From positions 42,738,075 through 42,802,074 of the forward strand of contig CM059564.1 in assembly GCA_030386875.1 (NCBI GenBank): a stretch of 64,000 nucleotides of DNA. The letters run 5' to 3'. Shown here one piece after another: positions 46,263 to 56,155 of this stretch. Each line of letters opens with the position of its first letter. The first letter of the stretch is position 1. The notes below the pieces were generated by a model, which did no database searches, was not told where the DNA came from, and worked only from the letters and a program-made list of their open reading frames with translations. The translations under genes were made by a program, and so were the position numbers. Source of the stretch: Morinoia aosen (lineage: Eukaryota > Arthropoda > Malacostraca > Amphipoda > Talitridae).

Positions 46263-48337
46263 AAAAAACTGCTATACATATATGGGAGCCAATGTCTCCA
46301 ATGCTCGCTCAACGAAGAGCTCACATCACTTCTAAGCATAAAACGTATAAAAATTTCAATATTTACCTTACCAAATGAACTACCGTCTCTGCAAAGAGTG
46401 TATAAGTCACTAAAAAACAGTAATTATTCCAGAATGAGTAACCAAAATATATACAAGGAAAATACATATATATCCAATAAAAAATGATATATGATTGCAA
46501 AATTAGGTAATTAAACCATATGAAAATCCAACGTCATTTTCAGTTCAGTTAACACAATCGTATATAAATTTTTTCTGAAATTTTCACAAACGTACGCCAT
46601 TTGATGGCAAGAACGCTAAGTTCTGAGGACTATTTTCATAAAGCTATGTTTTCCTTGGGTTTGCAGTGCCTTTTTGCACCTGTCAGTTCTTGACGCTGTG
46701 CAAACTGGAAAAATGTTGCATTGTTTCTAGCATGTTGTCGATTTTTCAGGAACATTTACACTATTTGCTACTATTTTAGGACCTTAATAGCCTTGAAAAT
46801 ATGTACCCAATGACTAAAAAGACCAACTAAATGATCCAACGAATTTGCGAGTGTAACTGACATGAATACATTCCACAAAAAATGCTTTGTATATTGGTAA
46901 TTCATATAAAAAGTAAAAAAAAATTATAATCTACACTAAAAGTTTCTAAATAGCTTAGTAGTTATTTCGGATGCGTACCTTTTAATTTAAACTTCAAAAT
47001 AATTTCGTTGGATATTTGAAAAGGTGAATTGCAATAATCACAAAGGAAATCCTCCAGGAATTTAAAAATTCTTTGTAATTTTTCAAATCCTTCCAGAAAT
47101 TCTGAAATCTTTTCAAAATTAGGCACTGCTTTAAACTGGCAATTTGGCATGTACTTCAAGCCGAGCCAAATTCACGAGATGCGTAAATTAGACAACTAAA
47201 TGGTGCCTGAAAATCAGAATAACTAATTCTATTAGCATTTAATTTCTCTTCCAGCTTTCATGCTCATCAAAGGAATACATTAGCAGCAATATGTTTCAAA
47301 AGAAAGAAATAATACTATCATGAGGGGAGAGAAGTTTAACGACATACAAATCACTGGAAAAATGAAAGCAATAACGGAACCGCGATTTAACCTCAATATT
47401 TTCAAGTTTGAATGTGCGTATGGAAATGTTCACATGACGTTTAATCCATTAATTGTGTGGATTTAATTTGCGTGAAATGATAGGAGGTTGTGCACTTTTT
47501 GAAGCTTGATTTTTGAGGCTGGAAAAAATTATTACACGCGACCTCACGACATGGATAGAGGGGTGACGTAGAAGTAGAAAAAGTAAAAATCCTCGAGGCA
47601 GCTATTTCCGGAACCGCAAACTCAGTATTATGAATTTCTCATTGCTAAAATATAATATTTTTACTTCTAATTATATCATCTGTAAGAAAAAATACCTATC
47701 AAAAAGGCAATAATTAAAATATTTTCTTAATGAGCAATAAATAAAACTGTGTAACTGCTTCAAAGTGACTGACGAAATAATTTGAGTTATGTCTGAAGAA
47801 TGCATGTGTGAGCTTTGTTGTGTGAATGTATGTTTTGCAAATCAAAATAAGTGCTTTGCAAGGAATTTGACGGAACTTCGAAAAACTTCGAGCAGCTCCG
47901 GGAACTTCGAAGAACTTTAAGGAACTTCAGTCATGATTAATGTACGATGAACTTTGGTCTTGATTAGTCTAATTACAAAGTGCAATGAAATCCTTTATGC
48001 AAAATGCTAACGTATAAGATAATGTCGCAGGAGAGACATCCCATTATATGCGGAAAATTTTGAACCGCTCAACGTCATTGATAATATATCCCAATTCTTC
48101 ATTCTTTCTTCAATGATAACGTAATGTAGACCGTTTGGACTGATAGCCTTCATTGAGTAATTTCAGCGATATTTGAGTGCTTGAGATCGGCCGAAAAATC
48201 TATTGTCTTCTATGAGAAATCTGCAGTAGTCTGGCTTAGAGAAAAACTAAAGAATAAATCACTCAAACTATGAATTTACCTCTGTTCATTTAAAGACACG
48301 TCAAAGTTTCTGCAGGACCACTGTCCCAAGCAACTCA
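46263..48337. other. AT-rich stretch
   Basis: 47871-47929 repeats GGAACTTCGAAGAACTT-like words several times, a degenerate short repeat. A 65-codon minus frame (46962-47159) lacks support. Confidence 0.4.
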
Positions 48338-48814
48338 CTAAATATTTATAATAATTAGAGACACATTTGAAATTTCATGAAAATTTGAGCGTCGGGAAAA
48401 TAAATGCAAAAATTGAAAGCTCTGTCCGTTGCAATCAAAACTTTTTGAACTACGCATTTCAAAATCAAATAGCTTCTCACTCTCATTTTCTTCTATTAAG
48501 TAGAAATTCGAGCCTTTAACAGATTGGGTTCGTTTATCGCTTGCTCTTTGATTCATTGGAGCCAAAAAACAAGGCTTTTGAGGCGTAGCAGAAAGTAAAG
48601 ATTTACCTTTTCTTAATTTCCTACTTCCAATACTGCAAAGGTTGCTGAGTTGGGACTGGCTAGCTGATTGATTTTCTGCTCTCCGACATTGCTCGCCCTT
48701 GTTCTGCTGGGCTTTATGGGCCCAGGACAAGAAATTTGCTAAAATCCTAACGGCACGTTCGCAGTTCCTCTCCCGTAAGATACTGCTTCTAATCTTGTTA
48801 CGCGCAACTGGCAA
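48338..48814 (-). CDS. Longest open frame in the window, 158 codons, unknown
   Basis: The reverse frame starts at TTG; the first ATG in frame is about residue 86 (PMNQRASDKRTQ). The sequence is polar and Ser/Arg/Gln-rich (KGEQCRRAENQSASQSQ, then KLRKGKSLLSATPQKP), with no domain I know. Such a length is uncommon by chance in AT-rich DNA but not impossible over 64 kb and six frames. No poly(A) signal or clear splice sites were identified. It could be an exon of a low-complexity protein or a chance frame. Confidence 0.2.
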   Translation of the reverse strand: MPVARNKIRSSILRERNCERAVRILANFLSWAHKAQQNKGEQCRRAENQSASQSQLSNLCSIGSRKLRKGKSLLSATPQKPCFLAPMNQRASDKRTQSVKGSNFYLIEENESEKLFDFEMRSSKSFDCNGQSFQFLHLFSRRSNFHEISNVSLIIINI

Positions 48815-48826
48815 CGTAATGAAAGA

Positions 48827-49100
48827 AACATAGAACTAAGTAACATTCATTGAGCAAAATGGGAATTAGACTGGAAATTACAGGGAACATAGAACTGAGT
48901 AACATACGACCAGACCAATAGAAATAAGATTGGCATCCTAATAACATGAAACATTGAAGTAAATAACATTCAGCTAGCAAGATAGGAATTAGAGTAGAAA
49001 TTACAGGAAACTTAGAACTGAGTAACAAACGAACAGCAAAATAGAAATAAGATTGGCAATGTAATTGGTGGAACTTAGAAATGAGTAATATACGACTAGC
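48827..49100. repeat. Dimeric 59/63-bp tandem array, 122-bp period
   Basis: Heads AACATAGAACTGAGTAACAT lie at 48827, 48886, 48949, 49008 and 49071. Spacings alternate 59, 63, 59, 63. Odd units contain GGAATTAGA.T.GAAATTACAG; even units contain ATAGAAATAAGATTGGCA. The true repeating unit is therefore a 122-bp dimer, present about 2.2 times. Confidence 0.9.
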
Positions 49101-50562
49101 GCATAACTGAAGAATGTAATTTGAGAATCGCTGCCAGAGTATCCCTGATAATTTTTATAAAAAGAAAGTTATGAACTGAACCTTGCAATAAATTGTAATT
49201 TAAAGTTTCATTCCAGCAATCTATTTTACATATATACACACTCCTGGTTAATTTCAAATTACATTTTTTTCAAAAGCGTTTGAAAATGTTTCGCTCACTT
49301 CGAATGTGATCTCGCTGAAACTGTTCTTACCGTACAACAAGTAAAACTTTAACTTCATTAACGACAAGTGTTTACTGGTAAACGATAAAAATTAACAGCA
49401 ATATCACAACCTCGTTTCTTTTGCAACAGTAATCAATCATTTAGCTAATTAAGAAAAACTGCTGATTAATAGCAGGTTCTCCTCGCCTCGAACTCAGTTA
49501 CCCACTTGGTGAAGTGGCAAAATTTGAGACTTTTTTCCCTTCCCGTATTCTGAAAATTAAACCAATGTTGTGTGGAATGTACAAGTGAACAATAACAGGT
49601 TTAAGGAATTCCTGTGAATGTGTTGGCATCTTAGGTTTGCTTCATTTAGATTTTGTTCTTGATGTTTTCACAAATTTAGAACAATCTTTATGTTATTCGT
49701 AAAATACCTCGGAAAAATTCCAGTCTTGTATATTTTATAGTAGCGTTCAACGTGTCAAAATATTTTGTAACGCATTACTTCCCTGCGAATATCGATAATA
49801 CCGTATCTAATAAAGCAAATAAGAAGTTTTGAATCAGAGCACATGTGCTTGCGTTGCCGACTATTTGCAGAAAATATCTTAAGTGTGTAACCAGTCTGGT
49901 CTGCAGGACTGCTTCATTTTGAATCGAAACAACGTATCGCCCGTGCCAGACGTCGGGCTGCACAATGGAGAGTTTTTTAAAAATTAATGGCTATGCAAAC
50001 GATGTTTTGCGTAGAAAACCCGGGAATCACCGTCTTTCTTTAGTCGTAGAATATGGCCCACGAAAAATAGTAATTTCATGAACAGTTTGAATTCGAAAAT
50101 CGAAGCGTCGTCGATTAAATGCTATTTATGTAATCATTTTTACTCAATACTTCATTATTGGTGCTATGATCTACTTTTGAAATATTTTATAGCTATGGCT
50201 TTGCATCCGCTCTATTTCGTAACAATAAATTTAATATAGCATTTATTTCATTTTTTGCTACAATTCGTTCTTTACGTTTTTCTATTTTTTTCAACCTGTA
50301 AGACAGGGGAAATTAAACAGGGAATTCATATACATAAATATTAAATTTTTCGAGTTGGTTATAATCCATTATTGCATCGTGCCTTCGTCCTCCTTTCTAA
50401 GGCAACCTCAAAACATTGACATTCCTCTTGCCAAGAGGTCGGTACATTAACTGTTGCTATTTTGCATAAACTAAAGAAAATTACCGTGTACATGGAATAT
50501 TCTTTCCACTCTTCAAAACTAGGATCAATGGATAGAATATCACTCATGCTGCACAACCTAAA
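49101..50562. other. AT-rich stretch
   Basis: No array. A 97-codon minus frame (50359-50652) includes MSDILSIDPSFEEWKEY followed by ACG|GTAATT, a weak donor. It looks protein-like but is otherwise unsupported. Confidence 0.3.
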
Positions 50563-50602
50563 TCGTGATCGATAACATTGGACATCTTGATATCGATCAC
50601 GA
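50563..50602. repeat. 12-bp perfect inverted repeat with 16-base loop
   Basis: TCGTGATCGATA (50563-50574) pairs with TATCGATCACGA (50591-50602). A second small palindrome, TCACCCTGAGGGTGA, lies 17 bases further right. Each arm includes ATCGAT. The function is unknown; it could bind a dimeric protein or be chance. Confidence 0.8.
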
Positions 50603-50639
50603 AATGAGTGCAGTTTGGTCACCCTGAGGGTGATTCTAA

Positions 50640-50896
50640 CTCTCTTCACCAATTCATTCCATACCTACCTGTGGACACTTTCTTTTTTATCGAACCCTTC
50701 TCCCCTCTTCTTGCGACATAAATACCCTGCGCTCTCTACCTTCTCTCTGGCGGGCGCCTGCGTACATAAATGACAGAGAAGATCAATAACGAGACCCTCG
50801 ACTGCGTTGCGTAGAGGGGACTCTCCTACGCACCTCTGCCCTCACCTCCAACTCTCCGAGGGCAGTCGTGCCCTTCCGGACCACCGGGGGGCTCAC
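50640..50896. other. GC- and pyrimidine-rich block
   Basis: An isolated C/T-rich block rising to high GC at 50740-50890, with small hairpins such as GCGTAG..CTACGC at 50809-50831. No long frame. It could be a CpG-rich promoter or untranslated exon, but no core promoter motif is convincing. Confidence 0.25.
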
Positions 50897-51162
50897 GTCA
50901 CGGTCACACGCTCGTGACCCTGAAATACAGTAGTTACTTATTTTAATAACAATGGGGTAAGGGGATTGATCCTAAATTGAAAAGAAGTGCTCCTGAAAAA
51001 ACAATTTCTCATTTCAAAAATAGTTGGAAGTCACGGTCACCCGTTCTTGACCCTGAAAAAAAAACAGTGACTCATTTTGATGACGATGGGGTAAGGGTAT
51101 TAAACCTAAATTGATAAGTAATTCCCCTGAAGAAAGTTCGTATTTTGAAAGCTATATAAACA
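50897..51162. repeat. 133-bp tandem duplication
   Basis: GTCACGGTCACACGCTCGTG at 50897 and GTCACGGTCACCCGTTCTTG at 51030 begin two copies. Both continue with ACCCTGAAA, ATGGGGTAAGGG and CCTAAATTGA in order. Confidence 0.85.
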
Positions 51163-51894
51163 GTGAATTCAGTCTAAATCGGAGAGTAATGAAGTTACTC
51201 TAAAAAATCATAAGCGTCTTTCATTCTTTTGGAAACCCGCGAGTGTATTAAATTCGTATAAATAAATTGACACATGTAGAAAGAATTATACTATTCATCT
51301 GACTGTAATTCCATCATTTTTGATTTCAGCGTTGTAATACTTCTTCTAGCGGATCACTATACTCCCACAAAAATTTTTGAAACTTCAATCAGGATAAACA
51401 GAGTTTGCACCAGTATGCCTCTGGGCATTCCTATGATAATTGAAAGATACTCGATGAAGCTTCAGTGGCCTTTTCGGTAACTTTAATTCTAGTCTCAAAC
51501 GGTAGGCTTCATTTTCGTGAAAATAACGTCAGTCTGAGGTTAGAGTCTCTTTAATTATTGAAAAAATAGTGCTGTGACCATCCTTGAGCTTGCTGCAATG
51601 AAATGAAGATTGTGATGGTTTTTTATTTGTTTAACGTGGATACTGGATTTGAATTCCAATCTACAAGGGAACTATGTCGGTAATAAATAGCTTGTATCTC
51701 AAGCGCTGAACGCACACCCGCAAGCGAAAATCTTTCTTAAAATCTAACGTATTATTAAAAAATGCTAACCGAATTAATGCAGACAATAAACTAAAGAAAA
51801 TGTTATAATTATATTTCATTTGAATATGTATCTTCAATTAACAGAATGAGTTAATATTGTCAACCCAGGAATGTAAACGTAAGAAAATCAATAA
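51163..51894. other. AT-rich stretch, nothing recognised
   Basis: No array or credible frame was seen. Confidence 0.4.
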
Positions 51895-52218
51895 AATCTT
51901 CATTCTAGAACAATTGAATTTAATATAAATCATTTAAGTGCGTCCCAGTTGATTCCGAAGAAGATTTTAGGTAACAACAAAAGGCCCTTGAAGTCATTTG
52001 ATGAAGAGGCAGCCTTTGCAATGCTCTTGCAGAACAATGGTCTGTGCCTCCTTATCACAAAGCCCATTCATGGTAGCTAGTCGAGAAAACTAGGCACCTC
52101 TCTGGAGGAACAAAGCAGATTAACAGAGCAGATTCCTCTCAACTGGATGGAAGTTCAACGCAGGCGTTTTCACAGGAATATGCTTAGTCTTTTAAATTTA
52201 AAGATGCCAGGCTTGTAA
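51895..52218 (+). pseudogene. Coding-like relic with one in-frame stop
   Basis: One plus frame of 107 codons is broken only by a TAG at 52078. Before it: LGNNKRPLKSFDEEAAFAML and NNGLCLLITKPIHGS. After it: SLEEQSRLTEQIPLNWMEVQ and RRRFHRNMLSLLNLKMPGL, ending at TAA (52216). AATAAA follows at 52238. The block is GC-richer than its flanks. It could be a decayed gene, a retrocopy or a transposon open frame. The minus strand also has a short open piece (MNGLCDKEAQTIVLQEHC), so the strand is uncertain. No family is recognised. Confidence 0.3.
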
Positions 52219-52477
52219 ATCCAATGCAATTGTGATAAATAAATGTAAATAATGGAAATACTTGATTAGGTACGTATAGTGTAATTCGGCGGAACGTATT
52301 GAAAAAGCCACCATGAGTGAAGCCATTTTTTTGTTTACTTTTGGAGATTTACCTACGTCAATTTCATATCGAATAAAGCGCTCATTTATAACAAACTTAA
52401 TAGAATAGGGAACACAAACATTAATTTGTTCTTCTAACACAGAACTGGTTATCCTTATTCACTCTATTTTATATAAG
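52219..52477. other. Short AT-rich spacer
   Basis: An 80-codon minus frame (52198-52440) without support; nothing else was seen. Confidence 0.4.
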
Positions 52478-52668
52478 CAGTAACAGATATCTCACGATAA
52501 AGCTTCATTTTCACTCGTAATTAGCAGCAACAGTTAACTCACAGCAAAGCTTCATTTCGGTTCGTGATTAGCAATAACAGCTAACTCACGGAAAAGCTTC
52601 ATTTTCACTCGTAATTAGCAGTAACTACTAACTCACATCAAAGCTTAATTTTCGTTCGTGATTAATCA
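52478..52668. repeat. 47-bp array with alternating A/B units, 94-bp period
   Basis: Heads GCAGTAACAG lie at 52478, 52524, 52571 and 52618. Tails alternate between TTCATTTTCACTCGTAATTA and TTCATTTCGGTTCGTGATTA (or TTAATTTTCGTTCGTGATTA). The unit is therefore a dimer of about 94 bp, two copies. Confidence 0.9.
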
Positions 52669-52679
52669 GCTGCAAGCAG

Positions 52680-52892
52680 AAGCCAAATGCGAAGTTCGCG
52701 TGATTTTGCTTGCAAGACCGGCTGGCTGCGACAAAGGAAGGTGGCCTGCCTGGGAGGAGAGCGAATTGCGTCACGACAGAAGCGCTCTCGCTCTCTCGGA
52801 GCTCAGCATCTCTGCTCGATATTTGCCGAGCAGCTGCGGCTTCAGAGCGGCTCCCTCGAACTCCACGAACAATGGCAACAGGGATGGAGGAT
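52680..52892 (+). other. GC-rich block ending in a possible start codon
   Basis: About 200 bases of GC-rich DNA, open in several frames on both strands, then ATG at 52872 (MATGMED) and a weak donor GAT|GTAAAC. The layout resembles a first exon with a 5' leader, but reading on gives only 12 codons and no promoter element is clear. Confidence 0.2.
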
Positions 52893-52914
52893 GTAAACGA
52901 TTCTCATTGAGGCC

Positions 52915-53050
52915 TTTATCGAAGTTAAGAGTTAAGCTCATGTGGGTGAAAACGGGTTTCATTGGGGCTATCATCGACATCAAGCGTCATTATCGATGTC
53001 AAGCGTTAAGTTCTAGTGGGTGAAAACGCGTCTCATTGGAGCCTCTATTG
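52915..53050. repeat. 73-bp tandem duplication
   Basis: GTGGGTGAAAACGGGTTTCATTGG and GTGGGTGAAAACGCGTCTCATTGG begin about 73 bases apart, each preceded by a TCAAGCGTTAAG- or GTTAAGAGTTAAG-like segment. TCGACATCAAGCG and TCGATGTCAAGCG form a nested pair in the middle. Confidence 0.8.
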
Positions 53051-53084
53051 AAATCAGGCATTAAAATGAAGACTTGTAGCGAGG

Positions 53085-53345
53085 TCTCGTGTGTAGATTT
53101 CCTGCTTTTGGTTTCCCAGGGTCTGTTTCTTGAACCTTAACTGCAGACATTGTTTGGAAGGTTCTGTACATGATGTTTTTGCCCTTTAATAGTTTTTTGC
53201 CGTTATAATGAAAGCGCGTGACCAGATTTTCTGCTTTTGATTTGTCAGGGTCTGTTTCTTGTACCTCAACTGGGGGCTTTGCTTTGAAGGTTGTGTGAAA
53301 AAACTTTTTTATCCTAGATTAATTTTTTGCCTTTTAGTAGGGCAA
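53085..53345. repeat. 130-bp tandem duplication
   Basis: GATTTCCTGCTTTTGGTTTC at 53094 and GATTTTCTGCTTTTGATTTG at 53224 begin two copies. Both continue with CAGGGTCTGTTTCTTG, a CCTTAACTG or CCTCAACTG word, GGAAGGTT or TGAAGGTT, and a TTTTTTGCC end. Confidence 0.85.
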
Positions 53346-53656
53346 AGAACTTTTTTAATTTAATGAATACGGGAACGGTAATTAAACAGATAATGAAATA
53401 GAGGTTTATTCATTTAGTGAGCAAGGTAAATAATTTTCAATTTAAAGATAGGAAAAAAGAGTTTGTGTTTGTGTGTTGATGAGTTATACACTCTGTGTAT
53501 AACTCATTCTCACGCACGAAATATTCGTGCTTGCGTATTATTTTGTAAACACTTACTTGAGTCCCTAAAAAGATTATCCGATGACACTAAATCATGGAAA
53601 TTAAGTTCTCACATCTGAGAGGCCACATGAACAAAAATATAACATATGAGTTTGGT
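53346..53656. other. AT-rich spacer
   Basis: Contains ATGAGTTATACACTCTGTGTATAACTCAT, near 53480-53510, a perfect small palindrome with 13-bp arms; nothing else was seen. Confidence 0.4.
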
Positions 53657-53660
53657 TTAA

Positions 53661-54237
53661 CCCTTTCGGTACTGACGGCTACTCCAGTGCCAAGTTGGCT
53701 AGTGCTTCCAGTTTAGGGCATCTAACCTAGTTTTAAACTAATTTAACTAGTGAGGGAATATTTTGGAGTAATAACAAAATTAGGGAAATTACAAACATTC
53801 ATAAAACTAGTTTTTAAACAATTCCAGAAACCTGCACGCGTAAATTACCATAGGTTACCATAGGCCCCTGTAATTACCATAGGACCCTGTAGCACGCGTA
53901 AGTTCATGCTACAGGACCCGAGCAACATATTCAATACCCTTTCCATTTAACTTGAGCAAGTTTTTTCTGAACTTTGTTGATTTTTGGTAAATTCGGGCAA
54001 AAACGTATAAATAATTTCTTCGTAAATACGAAAACTTTATTATCAACATCAAAAATTTCTGTCGCCAAGCATCGAGCTTCAAAGATTCAAAAAATTTTAA
54101 AATTAAAATAATGAAGAAGGCACTTACTTAAGCTAAAAGCACCACACTAGGACAATTTCACTGAAAATTCAGGGTAATGACAACTTTTTCCCCAGGAAGT
54201 TTTTACCCAAACAATTTGAATTATCGTACCGAAAGGG
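53661..54237. mobile_element. 577-bp non-autonomous piggyBac-like element
   Basis: Flanked by TTAA at 53657-53660 and 54238-54241. The terminal inverted repeats CCCTTTCGGTAC match perfectly (53661-53672 and 54226-54237). CCCTTT-type ends with TTAA duplications are characteristic of piggyBac transposons. The interior has no transposase frame. It contains TACCATAGG three times near 53850-53880 and an inverted pair CCTGTAGC/GCTACAGG near 53890-53915. Perfect ends and flanks suggest a more recent insertion than the other elements here. Confidence 0.85.
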
Positions 54238-54241
54238 TTAA

Positions 54242-55371
54242 GTTTGAAAATAAAGAAAAATGTTAACTCTAAAAATTAATTAACTAGTACGCTTCGAGAA
54301 CGCAAAATACATGGACAAAATAGAAAAGACATTTCACTAAAAAAATATGTGCGTTACAGCCATATTTGTATCTACTTTTTTGAAAAAGTCAAAACTAAGT
54401 GAAATGACAGAAAAAATAACAGTTTCGGTAGAAACGTCGAACTAGAGTTGATGATGAAAGACTGAATATTTCCAATAAAATATCTTTCACGTATTATGAC
54501 ACTGAGGAGTGTCATTTTTTCCCTGTGTACCTAGGCACAGATTTGTTATAGGACTGATTTTTTGATTGCGTTTGTTGCTTTTGATGTGTCTACACGAGAT
54601 ACTTCACTTACCAAATTAATGAATAGAACGATAACTGCAAAAACAGCATATTAAAAGAGATTTTCGTTCATTATCAAAAATGAAAATGACATTTTGCAAG
54701 CGATTTACACAGTGTGACGATCCGCGAGTGATTTACACTTCATTTTTACCATTTTTCTGTATCGTTGTTCAACATTATTATGCCCGGGACAATTTCTTCA
54801 TGATATTTTGACTCATTTTTGATGCTCCATAAAAGGTTTAGACATAACCAAATTCTTTATAGAAATACTTTGTCCCACTACACCCCATCCCGAATCTATT
54901 AGCTCATGATTCTATACGTAAGTATAAAGTGTCAAAAATGTGCATGTCTTGAATTTGCGCGATAGCTTCAGCTTCGTCGATCATATGAGATTTAAAGGTT
55001 TTTGAGGCTAGCGGTAAAAGCTCAGTCACTGTTGCATCCTTTTGAATTACTTTTATTTTTGTTGGTAAATTCTCGAAAAAACACTACAGCGGTTTAGGTC
55101 AACACTATCATAAAAATATATTTTTTCTGATACTACGATTAGACAGAAAAAAATGCTCGTTACACAAAATTAACTCATTTGAACACATAAATAAAAGTTT
55201 ACATCGATAACCAACATTGTGATAGTTCTATAAGTAAAAAAACAGTATTTTCATCAGGTTTCGTCGGACGCAGTGCTTAAAAAGATCACGCGATCGACGC
55301 CGATGGATAATTTCGAGGCCTTTATTCAGTTAAGTAGAGGACGGGAGTGTAGCCCGCAGGCAGGGAAGCAA
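54242..55371. other. AT-rich stretch, then a GC-rich patch from 55260
   Basis: Nothing recognised up to 55260. The patch from there to about 55500 includes, on the minus strand, AATAAA at 55326-55321, placed downstream of the candidate exon below. Confidence 0.4.
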
Positions 55372-55457
55372 TCATCGCCCATCTTTTGATGCACGGCTCA
55401 TCATCGCCGCATTGAGTGAGACGAGGGTCTCATTGGACTCCAGCTGTGAGCGCCTTG
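55372..55457 (-). CDS. Candidate 3'-terminal coding exon, unknown gene
   Basis: On the minus strand an acceptor-like CTCATTTTTAG (ending at 55458) opens a frame RRSQLESNETLVSLNAAMM, SRASKDGR and a TGA (55374-55372). AATAAA follows 46 bases later (55326-55321). The plus strand is closed by several stops in this interval, so the strand choice is clear if it is coding. Codons are GC-rich in the third position. No family is recognised and no partner exon is visible. The 22-bp array would then lie in the last intron. Confidence 0.35.
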
Positions 55458-55507
55458 CTAAAAATGAGCCGCTCACCGAATTATAGGAAGCGCGATCACC
55501 AGCTATT

Positions 55508-56155
55508 GGGATGCCGGCAAAACTGGTGCCTAGGATGCTGGCAAAGCTGATGGCAGATGCCGGCATAGGATGCCTAGGATGCTGGTAAAACCGATGGCAG
55601 ATGCTGGCGTTGGATGCCTAAGATGCTGGAATAGGAAGCCTAGGAGGCCGGCATAGAAAGCCTAGGATGCTGGCATAAAATGCCTAGGATCCTGGCATAG
55701 GAAGCCTAAGATGCTGCGATAAGATGCCTAGGATGCTGGAATAGGAAGCCTAGGATGCTGGCATAGGAAGCCTAGGATGCAGGGTTAAAAAGCCTAGGAT
55801 GCTGGCATAGGAAGCCTAGGATGCAGGGATAAGAAGCCTAGGATGCCGGCATAGAAAGCCTGGATGCTGGCATAAAATGCCTAGGATCCTGGCATAGGAA
55901 GCCTAAGATGCTGCGATAAAAAGCCTACGATGCTGGAACAGGAAGCCTAGGATGCTGGCATAGGAAGCCTAGGATGCTGGCGCAGGAAGCCTAGGATGCT
56001 GGAACAGGAAGCCTAGGATGCTGGCATAGGAAGCATAGGATGCTGGCATAGGAAGCCTAGGATGCTGGCGCAGGAAGCCTAGGATGCTGGCGCTGGGAGC
56101 CTAAGATGTTGGAATAGTAAGCTTGGGATGCCGGCAGAAGCAAAACCTGGCCTAG
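55508..56155. repeat. 22-bp minisatellite, about 29 copies, with 9-unit sub-duplication
   Basis: The unit GGATGCTGGCATAGGAAGCC plus TA contains CCTAGG at each junction. Variants (AGGGATAAG, GGCGCAGG, GGAACAGG, GGATCCTGG, CTGCGATAA) label individual copies. Copies 7-12 and 16-21 carry the same variant order, so a block of nine units (about 198 bp) was duplicated as a whole. The first few copies (55508-55620) are longer and more diverged. Confidence 0.95.

Noticed and set aside
47871..47929. Heat-shock element cluster (GAACTTCGAAGAAC words)
   Set aside because: Heat-shock elements need GAA and TTC separated by two bases; here the spacing is one, so it is a degenerate short repeat.
50359..50652. 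97-codon reverse frame with MSDILSIDPSFEEWKEY
   Set aside because: It looks protein-like, but the only donor nearby (GTAATT) is weak, and no domain or further exon was found; recorded only in the stretch note.
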